DNA of 64,000 nucleotides, from positions 79,028,394 to 79,092,393 of the forward strand of contig CAMZMU010000117.1 in NCBI GenBank assembly GCA_947311845.1, in the 5' to 3' direction. The DNA comes from Poa pratensis. Taxonomy: Eukaryota; Streptophyta; Magnoliopsida; Poales; Poaceae. The notes below the pieces were generated by a model that saw nothing but the letters and a program-made list of their open reading frames with translations, ran no database searches and was not told the DNA's origin. How positions within the stretch are numbered: the first letter of the stretch is position 1; every line of letters begins with the position of its first letter. Of this stretch, positions 11,690-23,815 are shown in pieces. The translations under genes and the position numbers were made by a program.

Positions 11690-12674
11690 CACGTCTTACC
11701 ACAGGAGCAGCTCAAGCAGCAGGACGGCCGTCGTCCTCGCCGTCGGCAGCTTCATCGTCTTCCTCCTCAGCGCCTTCCTCGCCATCATCTCCCTGGGTCA
11801 GGTCCTGCTCGACCTCAACCCTCTTGAAGCGCTGGACGAACCTCTCCACGTCCTTCCACACCGCGACGAGCTACGCTCTGGCGTCGGCCCCGCAGAACCA
11901 GGGCCCACGCATCGCCAAGGGGCCCGGAGACCTCGATGCTCGCCGAAGGCCCCAAAGCACGGTGCCCCGGGCTTGGGGCGGACTCAGGTCGCGCCTGGGG
12001 GCTCCGGTGAGAGTTTTCTCCCTCATCCGCGCCAGGGGCCTCTCGGGGGCCCGAAGTGCCCTCGGCGTCCTTCCGCCCGTGGAGCATGTCCTGCTGATCG
12101 CCAGGGGCAGAATCAGCCTGTCTCGCTGTGGCCGCTCCCGCCGCGGCCTCGGAGTCCGCCGCTGTCGCCTCAGGGCCCGCGCTTGGTGGAGGCGGCTGCA
12201 CGGTGGCCCCCTCCGTCTCAGCGTCGGCGCGCTCCTCCGCCGACATCGCGGCCTTCGCCGCCGTCTCTTCCGTCGCCTCAGTTTCCCCCTCCTCGTGGCG
12301 CTCGCCGCAGGAGGAGGGGAGGCCGCAGCCTCATGGTGAGGCCCCCCAGCAGTGGGCACTGCAGACGCCGCTGCAGCTCCAGAGCTCTCTCCGACCTTCT
12401 GGAGCATGTGTCGCTTCGTCCCTGCGGGGAGCCTGGCGAGGAAAGCAAGCGAAAATCCCTCTAGAGAGGCAGCCAAGAACGCGTCATGAAAAAGAAAGGA
12501 GGCGCGAGGCTTACTCGGCGGTCTCAATCCACCTCTTCGTCGTCCGCCGTGGCTGCGGGACGTTCGCCTCCGCCCCTCCTGGGGCGCATCTACTTCCTCC
12601 TCGCGAGCACTCTTCCGACCCCCGGCAGGCCTGTCGTGGCTCGCCTTCGTGTGGGGCTCGCGGCGGCCTATCAA
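11690..12674 (-). pseudogene. Degenerate antisense ORF region in Gypsy element
   Basis: GC-rich sequence between the tandem repeats and the 3' LTR. On the minus strand, fragments read Ala/Pro/Glu-rich protein, and the part at 11690-11815 would give an acidic tail (TQGDDGEEGAEEEDDEAADG). Antisense ORFs in this place are known from some grass Ty3 elements. Frames are broken and I do not recognise a domain, so this is a weak call. Confidence 0.3.
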
Positions 12675-12937
12675 GGCCTCCTTGTCGTCGCTCTCCTCGT
12701 TGACGCGTCGCGAGGGGACGATGAGGTACGGGTCCTCGCTGCCTAAAGAGATCTCGTGGATCTCCCCTTCAGGCTGTGCATCTCTCGAGGAGCTTGCATC
12801 CCCTGCCGAGGAGATCGTGGCTTCGTGGGCGGCCGTGGCTTGCCACGTGTCTCGGGCCAGGCAGGCTGTTTTGGGCCCACGACGCTTCGCCTGCGTCCAC
12901 GAGACTCCAGCGTGCCCATCGCGGGCCCGGGGGCTAC

Positions 12938-13998
12938 TGTCGGCCCAGTGGAAACCAGGGTACCACGGGCCGGCCTGCCACAGCCCTCAGCACTCTGAAG
13001 ATTCTGCTAAGGACCAGGCGTTTCAGCCTAGCGAGCCTTGTGAGGGACTTTTCCCTCGCGAGGGCCTCCCATGGCTGGAATATCACTAAGTCCTGGCGCA
13101 CGTCTGCGCCTCCCTCGCGAGGCTTCCCTCGCGAGACGTCAAGTACTTCAGAACCTTGGCGAGACACCCAGCCCTCGCGGGGTTCATTCAAGGGGAAGCA
13201 AGCTCTGCACCCGCTGCAGAGCGCACATGGCCTCTGCGCCCATCGCAGAGTGACACGCGCGCCTGCGCGTGATGACGACGACGCCGCAGTTGCCATTCTG
13301 GTGATTAAAGCAGTCAACAAAGCTGCGCCAAGCAAAGGAGGCAGCAAGCCTTGCCATTTTGGTGATAAGGGGACCGTTGGCCGCTACGCTCCAAGCCGAC
13401 GTCGCCGTGGGGCACGCCACGGACCTCTGCAGCGCCAGCCCATCGTCCTGAATGGACGGTGGCTTTTTCTGCCAAGGAGACGTTGCTCTCTGCCATGGAC
13501 CATGTCTATGGACAACCCCGTCGCCGTGCACTGTGCTCCTCTGCCGTCGCCATGTGGTAGCCCTTCCCGCCTTGTGAATTGGGAGAAGAGCCCCGGGGCG
13601 CCTATATAAGAGAGCAGTGTACGACCAAGAGAGGGGATCGGCCATTGGATCCCCATTCGATCGATTCATTCCACACCCAGTCGGCTACATCGCAAGGAAG
13701 AAGACGAAGCTCCTTCCACCATAGTCCACCATAGCCAAAGCTGAGCCCTCGGCAAGCTCATTGTACTGTAACCTCTTAAAGCAGTGCAATACAACATAGC
13801 AGGACATAGGGTCTTTACACCTCACGGTGGGCCTGAACCTGGGTACGGGTTGATGTTTACTCTCTGCCGTGATGTTCCTCACCGAGCTCGACGAGCACCG
13901 TCACCGAGATAGTTGAGGATTTGTTTGACGTCGTGTTCAGCCCCTTACTCGATTCCTGGCATCAGTGAGACACCCCTAGTTCCTTGGGACCAGCTCTC
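12938..13998 (+). repeat. 3' LTR of Gypsy element
   Basis: Begins TGTCGGCCCAGTGG directly after a purine-rich GCGGGCCCGGGGGCTAC tract (polypurine-type site at about 12921-12937). It aligns with 7249-8309 without length change and stops five bases before the end of the 5' LTR. Confidence 0.85.
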
Positions 13999-14225
13999 AA
14001 GAAATTCTATACCTTGTTAGTTGCTGCAGTTTGTTGGTCTATTTGAAAAACAAGGAACGAAAGTGACATTTGACAAATATGTGCTGCAAACCCCTATTAC
14101 TATTGTCTTCACAGTGCGTTCCTATATATCGTATTGGACATGGCTTTACTCTAGTGAAGATCATGAAGCTATCTCTGTGGGAGCATCTCAACTCAAGAAG
14201 ATTGTGATGTCTTTCTTGGACGGAA
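13999..14225 (+). mobile_element. LINE fragment (right part)
   Basis: Directly after the 3' LTR the translation resumes as KKFYTLLVAA, QGTKVTFDKYVLQTPITIVF, WTWLYSSEDHEAISVGASQL, the usual tail of plant LINE ORF2 proteins. It continues the 6860-7248 fragment, with a small part missing at the junction. The right end is not sharply defined. Confidence 0.6.
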
Positions 14226-16069
14226 GAGATGTTGGTGGTGCAACGACCGCGGAGTCGCCCAAAGAGATGTTGCGCCCGACAAATGGTGGATCTGGTGATC
14301 TGCTGTGGACGCCTAAGCCCATGACGTTTTTGAAAAGGACGTTGCTACGTCGTGGTCGACCACGATCTGGCCTATATCGTGGTCAGTTCGGACAACCCAG
14401 AAAAAGCAAGGATACGTACGTTTCGTGAACGAGTACAACCCAGAAAAAGGAAGGATGCATACGTATCGCGTTGATCATGAGCACGGGACCAGCAGGTCAC
14501 GCGGGACGCGCGCGCGGGAAACAACCCCGATTTCCAGACCCATTAAAAGTGGACCACGGGGACGCGAACCCCAGATCCTTTCTTCCTCCCCACGCCCCAC
14601 CATAGCTGCCTCTCTCTGGAGGAAAACCCAGAGCTCGCCCCCACCCCAGAATTCCCCAAGGATTCCAACAAAAAGGTTACATCCCTGAAGAAAAGAAGCC
14701 ACGATCTGATCATCCCTTGTCCCCTCTCCCCCAGATTTCAACCAAAAAGCAAAAAAAGAAAGCAGCGAGGATATTTACATCCCATCACAGATCTCTCCAG
14801 GAAAAAGAAGTCCAGATCTGTCGAAGTTGCATCTCTAGCTCGGAAAGTTGCATCACAAGTATCCAGAAGGTTGTTTCTTCAGAATTAAAACACCAGATCC
14901 AGAAAGAGAGAAGCTACTTCAAGATCAGAAGAACATCTGTAAGTTTTTCAAAAGGGAAACATCTGTTCTTCCCTCCCTGCACCCCCAGATTCATCATGTT
15001 TCTTCATTTTGGGCATGAGCTTCTTACCACTATGAACTAGAAGATTGCTCCGGATTTTACATCACTGCAAAAAACATGTAGAGATAGTTGCTTGTCAGAT
15101 AAATATTGATAAGAAATAACATGGCAATTTCTGTGTAGAGAAAAATATAGATGTAAAAAAATGAACTTATTAGCACGAATTTTGTTGGGGGAACTTGTGA
15201 TTTTCATGACAAAAATAGAACCATTAGTTCTTGGTGTAAACTGAAATTTTCTTACTGTCATATCAAGTCCTTACACTAGATACTGCACCATGCTATGTTG
15301 TTTGACAGTAACCAGTACCTACTGACGCCGTAGGTACAATGTTTTATGATAAAACTTGCAGTGCATGAAACAAAAAGTAGTATCTAAGGTGTTCTTGACA
15401 GCAACATGTACATAGTAAGATAATGAACTGCTGGACAAAACATGGTAAAAATATATGAACATACATTAAAGTTAGAGGAAGCTCTATTGTAAGTAAAATT
15501 ATAGTATCAGGCATACGAATGCAAAGTTATTTTAGCTGTCCAGCAACTTTCATATGGTGTTGGGATACAACTGCTACTGCCATAAAAGGAGAAAATAACT
15601 ACTTGTTGGAAAAACTATCTTCAATGCAACTGAATTGTTGTAACTTTATGAAAACTAACAAGTTCTTACAGCACCACCACCTGCAAAAAAAATGCTCAAA
15701 ACACCCCCACTATGTTTGTGAACACCATAGCAAACATGTTTTTCTAATGAACTGCTGGACAATGGAACTGAAATTAAGGTGAAAAGTAAAATTCCTGTTG
15801 CACAAGAAAACTTGTCTTACATTTTGTTTTCGAGAACATACTGAACTGCTGGGTTGACAAAAACTCCATGAACCTGAATTAAGATAAAACAAAAGTAAAA
15901 TTAGAGGAAGCTCTGTTTGTAAGTAATATAATAGTATTAGGCCTAAAAAAATGCATGTTTTATTTGAGCTGTAAGTAAGAGTTTCATCTTTCATAGCCAT
16001 ATTTTTCACTATTGTAAGACTGTACTTGTTTATTTCTACAGAACACAAAAGGAGGAAGACAGAAACAAA

Positions 16070-18533
16070 ATGGATGGTGGGCGCTATGCTGGGATTGATA
16101 TTAACATTCCGTTTACGGATGATATGCCTGGTAGTTCGCATGGTGCAGAGGGCCCAAATGTAACTGGTCCATATGGCGTTGGTATTGATGTAAACATGGA
16201 AGAAGGGGCTACTATGCAGACAGGGGTACCTTCTGAAACTGCTCTAACCTTATCTAGTGCAGAAAGCGACAGCGATGGCGAAGTACAGTCGACTCCAGAA
16301 GGTTTTGTCCCCAAAACACCATACCTTGGCATGCTGTTTGACTCACCAGAGGCTGCCCTGCTACACTACAACCGGTATGCCAAGCATGTTGGATTTTCAG
16401 TGAAGATTAGCTCGTCTCGGAGAGCCGTGGGTGACAACCAGAAGGATAAAGCTTTGTACATTTGCAACAAAGCTGGTAAAAATAAAGAAAAGGAAGGAGA
16501 AGCACCGCCCTTGAAAGCAAGGAATCGAACTATAACATTGCTAACTGATTGCAAAGCAAAGTTGCGTGTGAAGAGGATTGGATCAAACTGGAAAGTCACA
16601 CAGTTTGTTGAAGAGCATACACATGAGCTGATCAAGAAGTTTGCGTTGAAGAAGTACTTGAGGTCGCACAAGAGGATCCCTAGAGAGGAGAGGAAGTTCA
16701 TTGACCTGCTTCATGAAGTAAACCTGTCAGCTGGGAGGATATTGCAAATTATGGCTGAGCTGTATGGGTCTATTAGGAATGTACCTTATGATAGCAAGGC
16801 TATAAGCAACTACACTGCTAAGTTAGGTGAGGGGCACAGGATTCGAGATGTTAAACAGCTGCTGGAACTTTTTGAAGATGTAAAGAAGGATGATCCAGGA
16901 TTCTTCTACAAGTACTTGCTTGATGATGAAGACAGAGTAGTAAATATCTACTGGGTTGATGGTCCTGCAAGAGAAGTCTACAAGAACTATCATGACTGTG
17001 TCTCCTTTGATACCACCTACATGACTAACAAGTACAACATGCCTTGTGCGCCGTTCATAGGGATTAACCGCTATGGGCAGTCCATCCAGTTTGGTTGTGC
17101 TTTTGTTAGGAATGAGCAGATACCTAACTTTGGTTGGATTTTCCAGACTTTCTAGAGGCTATGGGAGGGGTGCAACCTCTGAATATCATCACAGACCAGA
17201 GTCAGGCGATGAGATCTGCCATCCTTGCAGTATTTGTTGGTATTGTGCATCGCTACTGTAGGTGGCACATAATGCAAAAGGTGCAAGAGAAGCTTGGTTC
17301 ATTCATCAGCAAGCATGAGCAGCTGCGGCGTCGGTTCAACGAGATAATCGATTATAGCGTAAATGTTCCGGAATTTGAGCAAGCCTGGGCTGAGATGGTG
17401 CAGACACATGGTGTTGCTGACAACAAGCACTTCCTGGACCTTTATGACCTGAGGGAGTTCTTTGTTCAGCCTACTTCATGCATCGGTTCTACCCCTTCCT
17501 GCAAACTACAGCTCGTAGCGAGGGATTCAACGCTGTGTTGAAGCAGTATGTTACACCAGATGACAGCTTGGTGCGTTTCTTCAATCAGTACATGAAGCTG
17601 CAGGAGAAGATAGATTCGGCGGAGGATTCCCATGAATTTGTTGGCACTGATAGGACAGTGAGGACGTGGTGTGATTTTCCAATGGAGCAGATTCTAGATA
17701 CCTACACACTGAGTATCTACGATCTGTACCAGAAAGAGCTGCGCAAAATTACTTCCTACAACATTCGTGATCATGGTGATAGTGTTTATGAGGTTTATCC
17801 ATTCAGGGTTCAGTTTTTGGGTATGGACAAGGAGTTACTTTGTTGATGTTGATTTGCCAAATGAGATTTACAACTGTCAGTGTTGTAAGATCAACAGAGA
17901 TGGCCTCCTTTGCTGCCATGTGAGCAAAGTAATGCCATTTGGGTGCAGTGTACAAATATCCAGAACATTACATCCTGCCTAGGTGGTGTAAACCCCTCCT
18001 GATATAGTTGTAGGAGACTGAACCGCGTGAGATTCCACTGGTAAGTTGCCTAGGAAAGAGATGAGATTGCTTCGTTACGGTAACCTTTGCTCAGATTTTG
18101 CACAGCTTGCTGTTGGAGCAGCAGCTTCGGAAAAAACAGAAGAGGTGGCCCGGAAGCATATGCAAGCACTAGAAAAGGAACTTGCTATGATGAAGAAAGC
18201 AGCTGCTGATGCGCTGAAAAGAAGAAGAATAAGGCTGCAGCACAAAAGGCTGCTGCCACTGAAGAAACAATGCAGACAGAAGCTGGGATGGAAGGTAGCA
18301 CAGCTTACAATGGAGGAGAAACAGTGGGCGCGTCGAACTCTGCAGTGCAAGATCCTCTGAGGCAAACTCCTGTAGGAAGGCCACGCTCCAAAAGGAGAAA
18401 AGGAGCTCTGCATCTACAACCGACACGGAAAACTACTTGCAGTGTTTGTACTTCTGAAGCTCATGATGCACGAAATTGCCCTGTGAGGTTGGCAAACCCA
18501 GAGAAGTACCCACTGCTGGCACTCTTCCAGTAA
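16070..18533 (+). pseudogene. FAR1-related MULE transposase, multiply frameshifted
   Basis: The first 361 codons are open: an acidic N-terminus, then a FAR1-type DNA-binding domain (FDSPEAALLHYNRYAKHVGF through FVEEHTHELIKKFALKKYLR), then the start of the MULE transposase domain with CVSFDTTYMTNKYNMPCAPF. A frameshift near 17148 breaks FQTF/LEAMGG. The next frames carry NIITDQSQAMRSAI, HRYCRWHIMQK, MHRFYPFLQTTARSEGFNAV and a SWIM-like CQCCKINRDGLLCCHV, with further shifts near 17470 and 17820. A terminal CCHC knuckle (CSVCTSEAHDARNC) lies at about 18437-18480. A 5' UTR intron from 14939 (GTAAGT) to 16041 (CAG) is plausible. The gene is inactive as written. Confidence 0.75.
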
Positions 18534-18761
18534 AATCTCTCTTGATAGGAACACTAGATATTGAGAAACCTACACTGTGCTAGTTGTTTTTTATGTAAGC
18601 AGCAGAACGTGCGTTAAAAGTAATTTTCTCTTTCATTTTGCAAAAAGCTTGCAGCTGCACTGTGCTAAAAGTTTTTGATGTAAAACTACTGAAGAGAGAG
18701 ATGAACAACAAGCATGATTGTTTCTCTGGGGTGTAAGAAACTTTTACTAGTTTTTACCTAA

Positions 18762-20533
18762 TCAAATGGCAAGCTGCCATTCTGCCTTGTTCTCGTGCCA
18801 CCTGAGCATTTTTTCATTGAATAACTTCCTGACATTTGGCATGTCGATTTGCTCGAACTGTTCTGGTACTTCATCTATACCGCCTTGCCAAGACTCTAAG
18901 ATTCTCAGCATGAAGAACCCACAGTCATAACTGCAAAAACATAACATGTATCAACAAGTGCTTGATCAGAAAATCAAATGGTTGTTAACATTTTAAACGA
19001 AAGTAAAAAAATGACACATGTACTTTATGAATGCTTGATGTGCTGGTCCTTACCCATTTGTTTGTTTTGGAATTGGAATCATCTCCACTGGGTATTGCGA
19101 GATATTAACAGTTGAGTATCTGTACTCCTTGTTCCACATGTACTTTATGAATGCAACCAACAGATTGCACGCATCCATCATGATTGATTTACCATTTCGA
19201 GTAGTGATTGAGTCCATTACTTCAAATCTCCTTGCCTTGATGTTTAGGTTGACTAGAAAATAATGGCCAGATGATGTTTCACTACATCCTTCAAAATTTT
19301 GTAGTGAAGGGAAGCAAATCTGTTTTCCGAAAAAAAGTAACATGTGTTAACTTGGAGTAAAAAAAATGTTTCTGATGAACCAATAAACACAAGATGGATA
19401 GCAGGAAAAAAATGTGTAAGATATATACTTACAAGTTCCTTTTGGTCTAATCTGTTTGTATTTAAGAAGGCGTTCTTCACTTCTTTCAGATCCACTCGCT
19501 CATCCCTCAAGTATTTCTGATGGTGGAAAAAAGATAGGTAAAAATTAACCTTACTTGTAACAATTAAACCTTACATCAAAAAAGAATTTATCTTGAGAAT
19601 TATAGTGTAACTTTACATGTGGAACTAAAAAAAAAGATTGGTTACCAAAAAAAGATTGGAGATGATTACAATTGTTACTAGTAGACATGTGTTAAAAATT
19701 ACTAACACAACAAAAAAGAATCATTGATTAGCAGATTTGGATTTCGACTTACAGAAATGCGAAGAGGCATGATTACTTTATTTGGATTTTTGTTTTCCGC
19801 CTTCATCATGTGGATGGCAATTTCGCAGACTATGTTGATAAGCTTCTTGCCTGGTTTTACTGAATCAGCCAAAGCTTGCACATCGCAAAACAAAGTCCCA
19901 ATGTCCCAGACAATTTCACTGTTTGATTTAGACGAAGTTTTTGTTCCATGGAGGCAAACCATTGTAAAGCTCCTCCGCTTGTTTGCTGGGCTTCATCACT
20001 CTTTTGCTTGCTGCTGGTGCATCAGTCCCACCTTTGCTTGATGCTGGTGCATCAGTCCCACCTTTGCTACATCCAGCATTTGACACTTGGTTGCTGATGG
20101 CTGGATCCCTGCTGCAACCAGCTAGTGCGTTTGGTGCTTGGTTGATGACTGGACAAGGTGGACCAGTCTCATCAAACCCCAAATCAAAAGATGGAGGATC
20201 TGGTGCAGCATCAAAATTTTGCTTGCGCTTCACCCATTCATTGCTGTTGAAGATTAATTTCCTTGCAAGAGCATCTTGCTCTTCTGTGGTGGTTTGATGT
20301 GCCTCAACTTCCTTGGCTGCTCTGGGTGAAGGTAACCTCCTAGTGCCTTTGGCCGGCGAAGGTACTTGCGGAATGTTCAGTCCCGGATTTGATGCCGTTT
20401 CCAAGCGGACAGCTCCCCTGGTCCTGTACTTGCTAGGTGAAACTGGTGTACAAGTTACATCCTTCTGTTTCAGCTCTGGTTGATCAGCGAATGTCACTGC
20501 CTTCCTCTTCCTACATCTTGATTTTACAGGCAC
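18762..20533 (-). pseudogene. Ulp1-like (C48) cysteine protease gene carried by the MULE
   Basis: Minus-strand gene with recognisable exons: a basic N-terminal part from 20533 (MPVKSRCRKRKAVTFADQPE) to about 19750 with a frameshift near 19950; KYLRDERVDLKEVKNAFLNT ending at a GTAAGT near 19434; a catalytic exon with SSGHYFLVNLNIKARRFEVM and the following Asp, ending NG|GTAAGG near 19054; and a last exon YDCGFFMLRILESW ending at 18762. The His, Asp and Cys of the Ulp1 triad are present in order. Ulp1 proteases cleave SUMO from targets. Ulp1-like genes inside plant MULEs are known (Kaonashi-type elements). Whether the frameshift is real or hides an intron is open. Confidence 0.65.
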
Positions 20534-21567
20534 TTTATGGATGTCGAACAGCAGCCAATGTAAACTGGTGACAATACCATTTTTACTTACATAACTGTTT
20601 CCTAAAATAAATGACTTATATTACTTACACTGTAAAAAGTTCTACTGCTAGCATAAAGTAAGATACCGAGGTCTATTAATTTCACTACATACTAGATTAA
20701 CCCTATATACTCCACCATGCTATGGTCACAAAAAAGCAAGAAAAAATGCATATACAAAAAATAAACTGAATATAAACCTTACATCTAGCACTCTCATCTG
20801 CATACACAAAAATGCATAGACAATGCACTCTCATCTGCATCAGTATATGAAAAATAAAAAATACATCTACACCACTATCAGGTTTTTGGATCGTGCTTAA
20901 AAAAGGAATTTGCAAGCAAAACTACAAAAAAATAACAAAAACGACACTTCCGAGATCACACAGTTTACATTGTGAAAAAATGGACAGAAAACATAACACA
21001 CAAACATGCATTGGGAGTCTTATATCAGAGATTCGTGCTTGAACTGCATACTTTGCTCATGTAAAAATCCTACATCAGAGATTCAGCGAAAAAAAATTAC
21101 ACCTAGAAACATTTACTGTCTGCAGGTTTTTAGTTTGTGCTTGTGGAATACATGAGCGCTAAAAAATTCCATTCAGAAACAAATCTCAAAACACCTAAAA
21201 AAGCGCATACAGGATTCATATACGCACTGACAGTATATAGCAAAAAAAAAGTAGTATGAGAAGAAGATTACATCCGGCAAACTAACCTAGTACTGGATGA
21301 AGGTGCGCCTGAATCTTCAAATCCCCCCGGTCTGCACAACAATAATCAAAAAAATGTTACGTGTCTACGACCCAGATCTGCTCGATAGGGGCAAATCCTA
21401 GAAGATGGAGATGTAAATTTGTCATGCTTACCTTCCTTTGCTGGCGAAAAACAACCGCCGTCGTAGATCCGCCGTCGCCGATGAAGAATACCCTAGCCAC
21501 CCCGATGCGCGCCGCCCTCTCTTCCCTCCACCTCTAACCACAAATCGCTCGCGGCCTCAAGCAGATG

Positions 21568-21815
21568 GAAGGTACGCGCGGCGATGGACCTCGAGGTACG
21601 GCGGCGAGACGGACAAGACGGTAGCTCGACGGCGATTTCTCTCCGTGGATGCGGGAGCTGCGAGGAGGGCGAGCGGTGGGGGCGAGCAGGAGGAAGGTGC
21701 GCGCGGCGATGGACCTCGAGAAACGGCGGCGAGAAGGGCAGGACGGGAGCTCGTCGGCGATTTCTCGCCGTGGGTGCGGGGAGCTGCGAGCAGGGCGAGG
21801 TGTGGGGAATGAGGA
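21568..21815. repeat. Two tandem ~125-bp GC-rich units near MULE right end
   Basis: GAAGGTACGCGCGGCGATGG at 21568 recurs as GAAGGTGCGCGCGGCGATGG at 21693, and the following 120 bases are similar (CGGCGATTTCTC, GCGGGAGCTGCGAG). This is probably the 5' UTR or promoter of the minus-strand gene or subterminal repeats of the element. The ORFs through it are composition artefacts. Confidence 0.6.
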
Positions 21816-22091
21816 CGAGCGATGGCACAGATTTCGAAATTTGAACAGTCGCCTGGTAATTGCTAGCCGCACACGCGTAACTGCCCCCGGAGGAAACGGT
21901 CGGTTTGACGAGCCGTTCGATCCGGATCGCGCGGCCACGGGCGGTGAGCTCGCGTTTGTCCAGAACGAGGTCGACCAGTAAAAAGAAATTGCGTTTTGAA
22001 AATGGCCATATGTTGCTAAATGTTATACGAAGGTCAGAATTATAGTTTAAGATTAGCTTAAGAGATATTTAGTAAAATGATTTCTTATACT

Positions 22092-22597
22092 ATGAAAGTA
22101 ATAGAAAGGGCCTAGCCCATTTGGAAACAAAATCTTTGCGCTGCATCGCCCGTCACAACATGCCACAGGATCGAGAGCGCTGGATGACACGTATGCCTTC
22201 TACCCCTTCGCGTAACTTGTCTGTCAGCTTGATTATGGAACGAGCTCCTCTGGTGCTACAGTACCCTAACTTTGTTGGGTTCTTAACCGTTGGATAGCAA
22301 ACGAATGGTGCAGATCAACAAATGAACAGCACAGAATCTACATTACTGAATCAACAGTACTTAATCTTGACCTTTCATTTTACATCCAATGGCTAAGTTG
22401 CCCTAACTTTGCAAGAGCAAAGTCAGAGGAGCCGGTTCCCTTGATTATATCCTGCATGCTAAAGAAACAGCTCAGATTCACAGGTCTATTCTATTTCCCT
22501 AGGCTTCTCGTCAGTTGCCACAGCAACAGAGAACAGACAGCCTCGCCACCTCTGCGCCTCCCACCAACTCCTCCTCACGTGTTCCCCGATCAAAAGA
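22092..22597 (+). promoter_or_regulatory. 5' flank of 4CL-like copy 2
   Basis: Homologous to bases 1-312 before copy 1, starting ATGAAAGTAATAGAAAGGG. It differs mainly by the 203-bp MITE at 22237-22439 and its 9-bp duplication. A G-box core lies at 22576-22581. Confidence 0.5.
22237..22439. mobile_element. Mutator-type MITE upstream of 4CL-like copy 2
   Basis: A 203-bp insertion absent from the homologous flank of copy 1. The ends GGAACGAGCTCCTCTG and, complementary, CAGAGGAGCCGGTTCC match at 14 of 16 positions. A 9-bp direct repeat CTTGATTAT occurs at 22228-22236 and 22440-22448, while copy 1 has the uninterrupted site at about 133-141. The 9-bp duplication points to the Mutator superfamily. 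Confidence 0.85.
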
Positions 22598-23328
22598 ATG
22601 TCGAGCGCATGAGGCGAAGGAGCCGTCGACGCCCGCACCGGCTACTGCGCGGCGACCAGGTCGTTCCGCAGCGTCCGCCCGCCGCTGCCGCTGCCGCCGC
22701 CGGACGTCCCGCTCACATTCCCGGCCTTCGCGCTGTCCATCCTGCCGTCCCCGCTCCCCGCCCACCCGGCCCTCCTCGACGCCGCCACCGGCGAGGCCGT
22801 CTCCTACCCGGCCTTCCTCTCCCAGGTGCGCGCCCTCGTCGGCGCCCTCCGCTCGCGCGCGCTCCCGTTCCCGCTCGGCCGCGGCGACGTCGCCTTCGTC
22901 CTCGCCCCGCGCGACTCGACGTGCCGGTCCTCTACTTCGCGCTCCTCGCCCTCGGGGTCGTCGTGGCCCCAGCCAACCCGGCACACACCGCCGCCGAGGT
23001 GGCACGCCTCGTCTCCCTCTCCAGCGCGTCCGTCGCCTTCGCCGTCTCCTCCACCGCCGACAAGCTCCCCGCCGGCAAGCTCCCCGTCGTCCTCCTCGAC
23101 TCCCCGCGCTTCCGCTCCCTCCTGCACGAAGACCAATTTGGCGAGGTCGATTCGGCGGCGCCGCTCGACGCGGGAGCGGCCGTGCTCCAGTCGGAGACGG
23201 CGGCGATCCAGTTCTCCTCCGGGACGACGGGGTGGGTGAAGGCGGCGGCGCTGCCGCACCGGAGCTTCATCGCGATGGTGGCCGGGTACCACGCGCTGCA
23301 CGTGACGTCGGGGAAGCAGGGTCGCGAG

Positions 23329-23495
23329 CAGGGACGGAGCCAGCACTCAGTATTGGAGGGGGCAGAATCAAGTTGGAGGGGGCGAAATAGCTTAGAACTA
23401 CTAATTATAAGCATGATTATAAGTGAGTTTATGAAGGAAATCAATTTGTTGGGGGTGGCTTAGCCCCTGCCCGTCCCCCCCTTCCTCCGTCCCTG
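23329..23495. mobile_element. hAT MITE inserted in exon 1 of 4CL-like copy 2
   Basis: A 167-bp element with perfect 11-bp inverted ends CAGGGACGGAG and CTCCGTCCCTG. It is flanked by the 8-bp direct repeat GTCGCGAG at 23321-23328 and 23496-23503, and copies 1 and 3 have a single uninterrupted site here. The 8-bp duplication and the CAGGGRCGGAGCCAG end are typical of hAT MITEs. It brings in-frame stops. Confidence 0.92.
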
Positions 23496-23815
23496 GTCGC
23501 GAGACGACGCTGATGGGCGCTCCCATGTTCCACTCCATGGGGTTCTGCTTCATCCTCAGAGGAGTGGCTCTGGGGTTCACGACGGTGGTGATGACGGACG
23601 CGGCGGCGCGTGCGGGGCTGAGGGGGGTGCTGGAGGCGGCGGAGCGGTGGCAGGTCACGGAGATGCTGGCGGCGCCGCCCGTGGTGCTAGGGATGACGAA
23701 GGAGATCAGGTGCCGGCTGGCGAGTCTTGAGAGGGTGATCTGCGGCGGCGCGCCTCTCACGGGATCGGTGGCGGAGCAGTTCCGGCGGCTGTTCCCGCAC
23801 GTGGACCTGTGCATG

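Larger units (their letters stand above)
7249..13998 (+). mobile_element. Gypsy (Ty3) LTR retrotransposon with large internal deletion
   Basis: Two direct LTRs of about 1.06 kb (7249-8314 and 12938-13998) enclose a gag remnant and an integrase with no protease, RT or RNase H between them. By hand count the LTRs differ at about 33 positions (near 3%), mostly C/T and G/A changes. At a commonly used grass LTR rate of 1.3e-8 per site per year that suggests roughly one million years since insertion. The element sits inside a LINE fragment. The 3' LTR lacks the last five bases (CGACA) of the 5' LTR and I found no 5-bp target duplication, so the right border was probably altered. The family was not named. 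Confidence 0.85.
14353..21977. mobile_element. Large Mutator-like element with FAR1-type transposase and Ulp1-like gene
   Basis: The putative termini are TGGTCGACCACGATCTGG at 14353 and, as reverse complement of the right end at 21977, TGGTCGACCTCGTTCTGG (16 of 18 identical). No 9-bp target duplication is visible, so the borders are tentative. Inside are a plus-strand FAR1/MULE transposase pseudogene (16070-18533) and, convergent to it, a minus-strand Ulp1-type protease gene (20533-18762). Both ends hold GC-rich promoter- or UTR-like sequence. The element separates 4CL-like copies 1 and 2. Confidence 0.55.

Noticed and set aside
7244..14003. Target duplication of the Gypsy element
   Set aside because: I compared the five bases on each side and found no match; the 3' LTR lacks its terminal CGACA, so the border is altered.
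14344..21986. 9-bp target duplication of the large MULE
   Set aside because: GCTACGTCG on the left and GTAAAAAGA on the right do not match, so the borders stay tentative.
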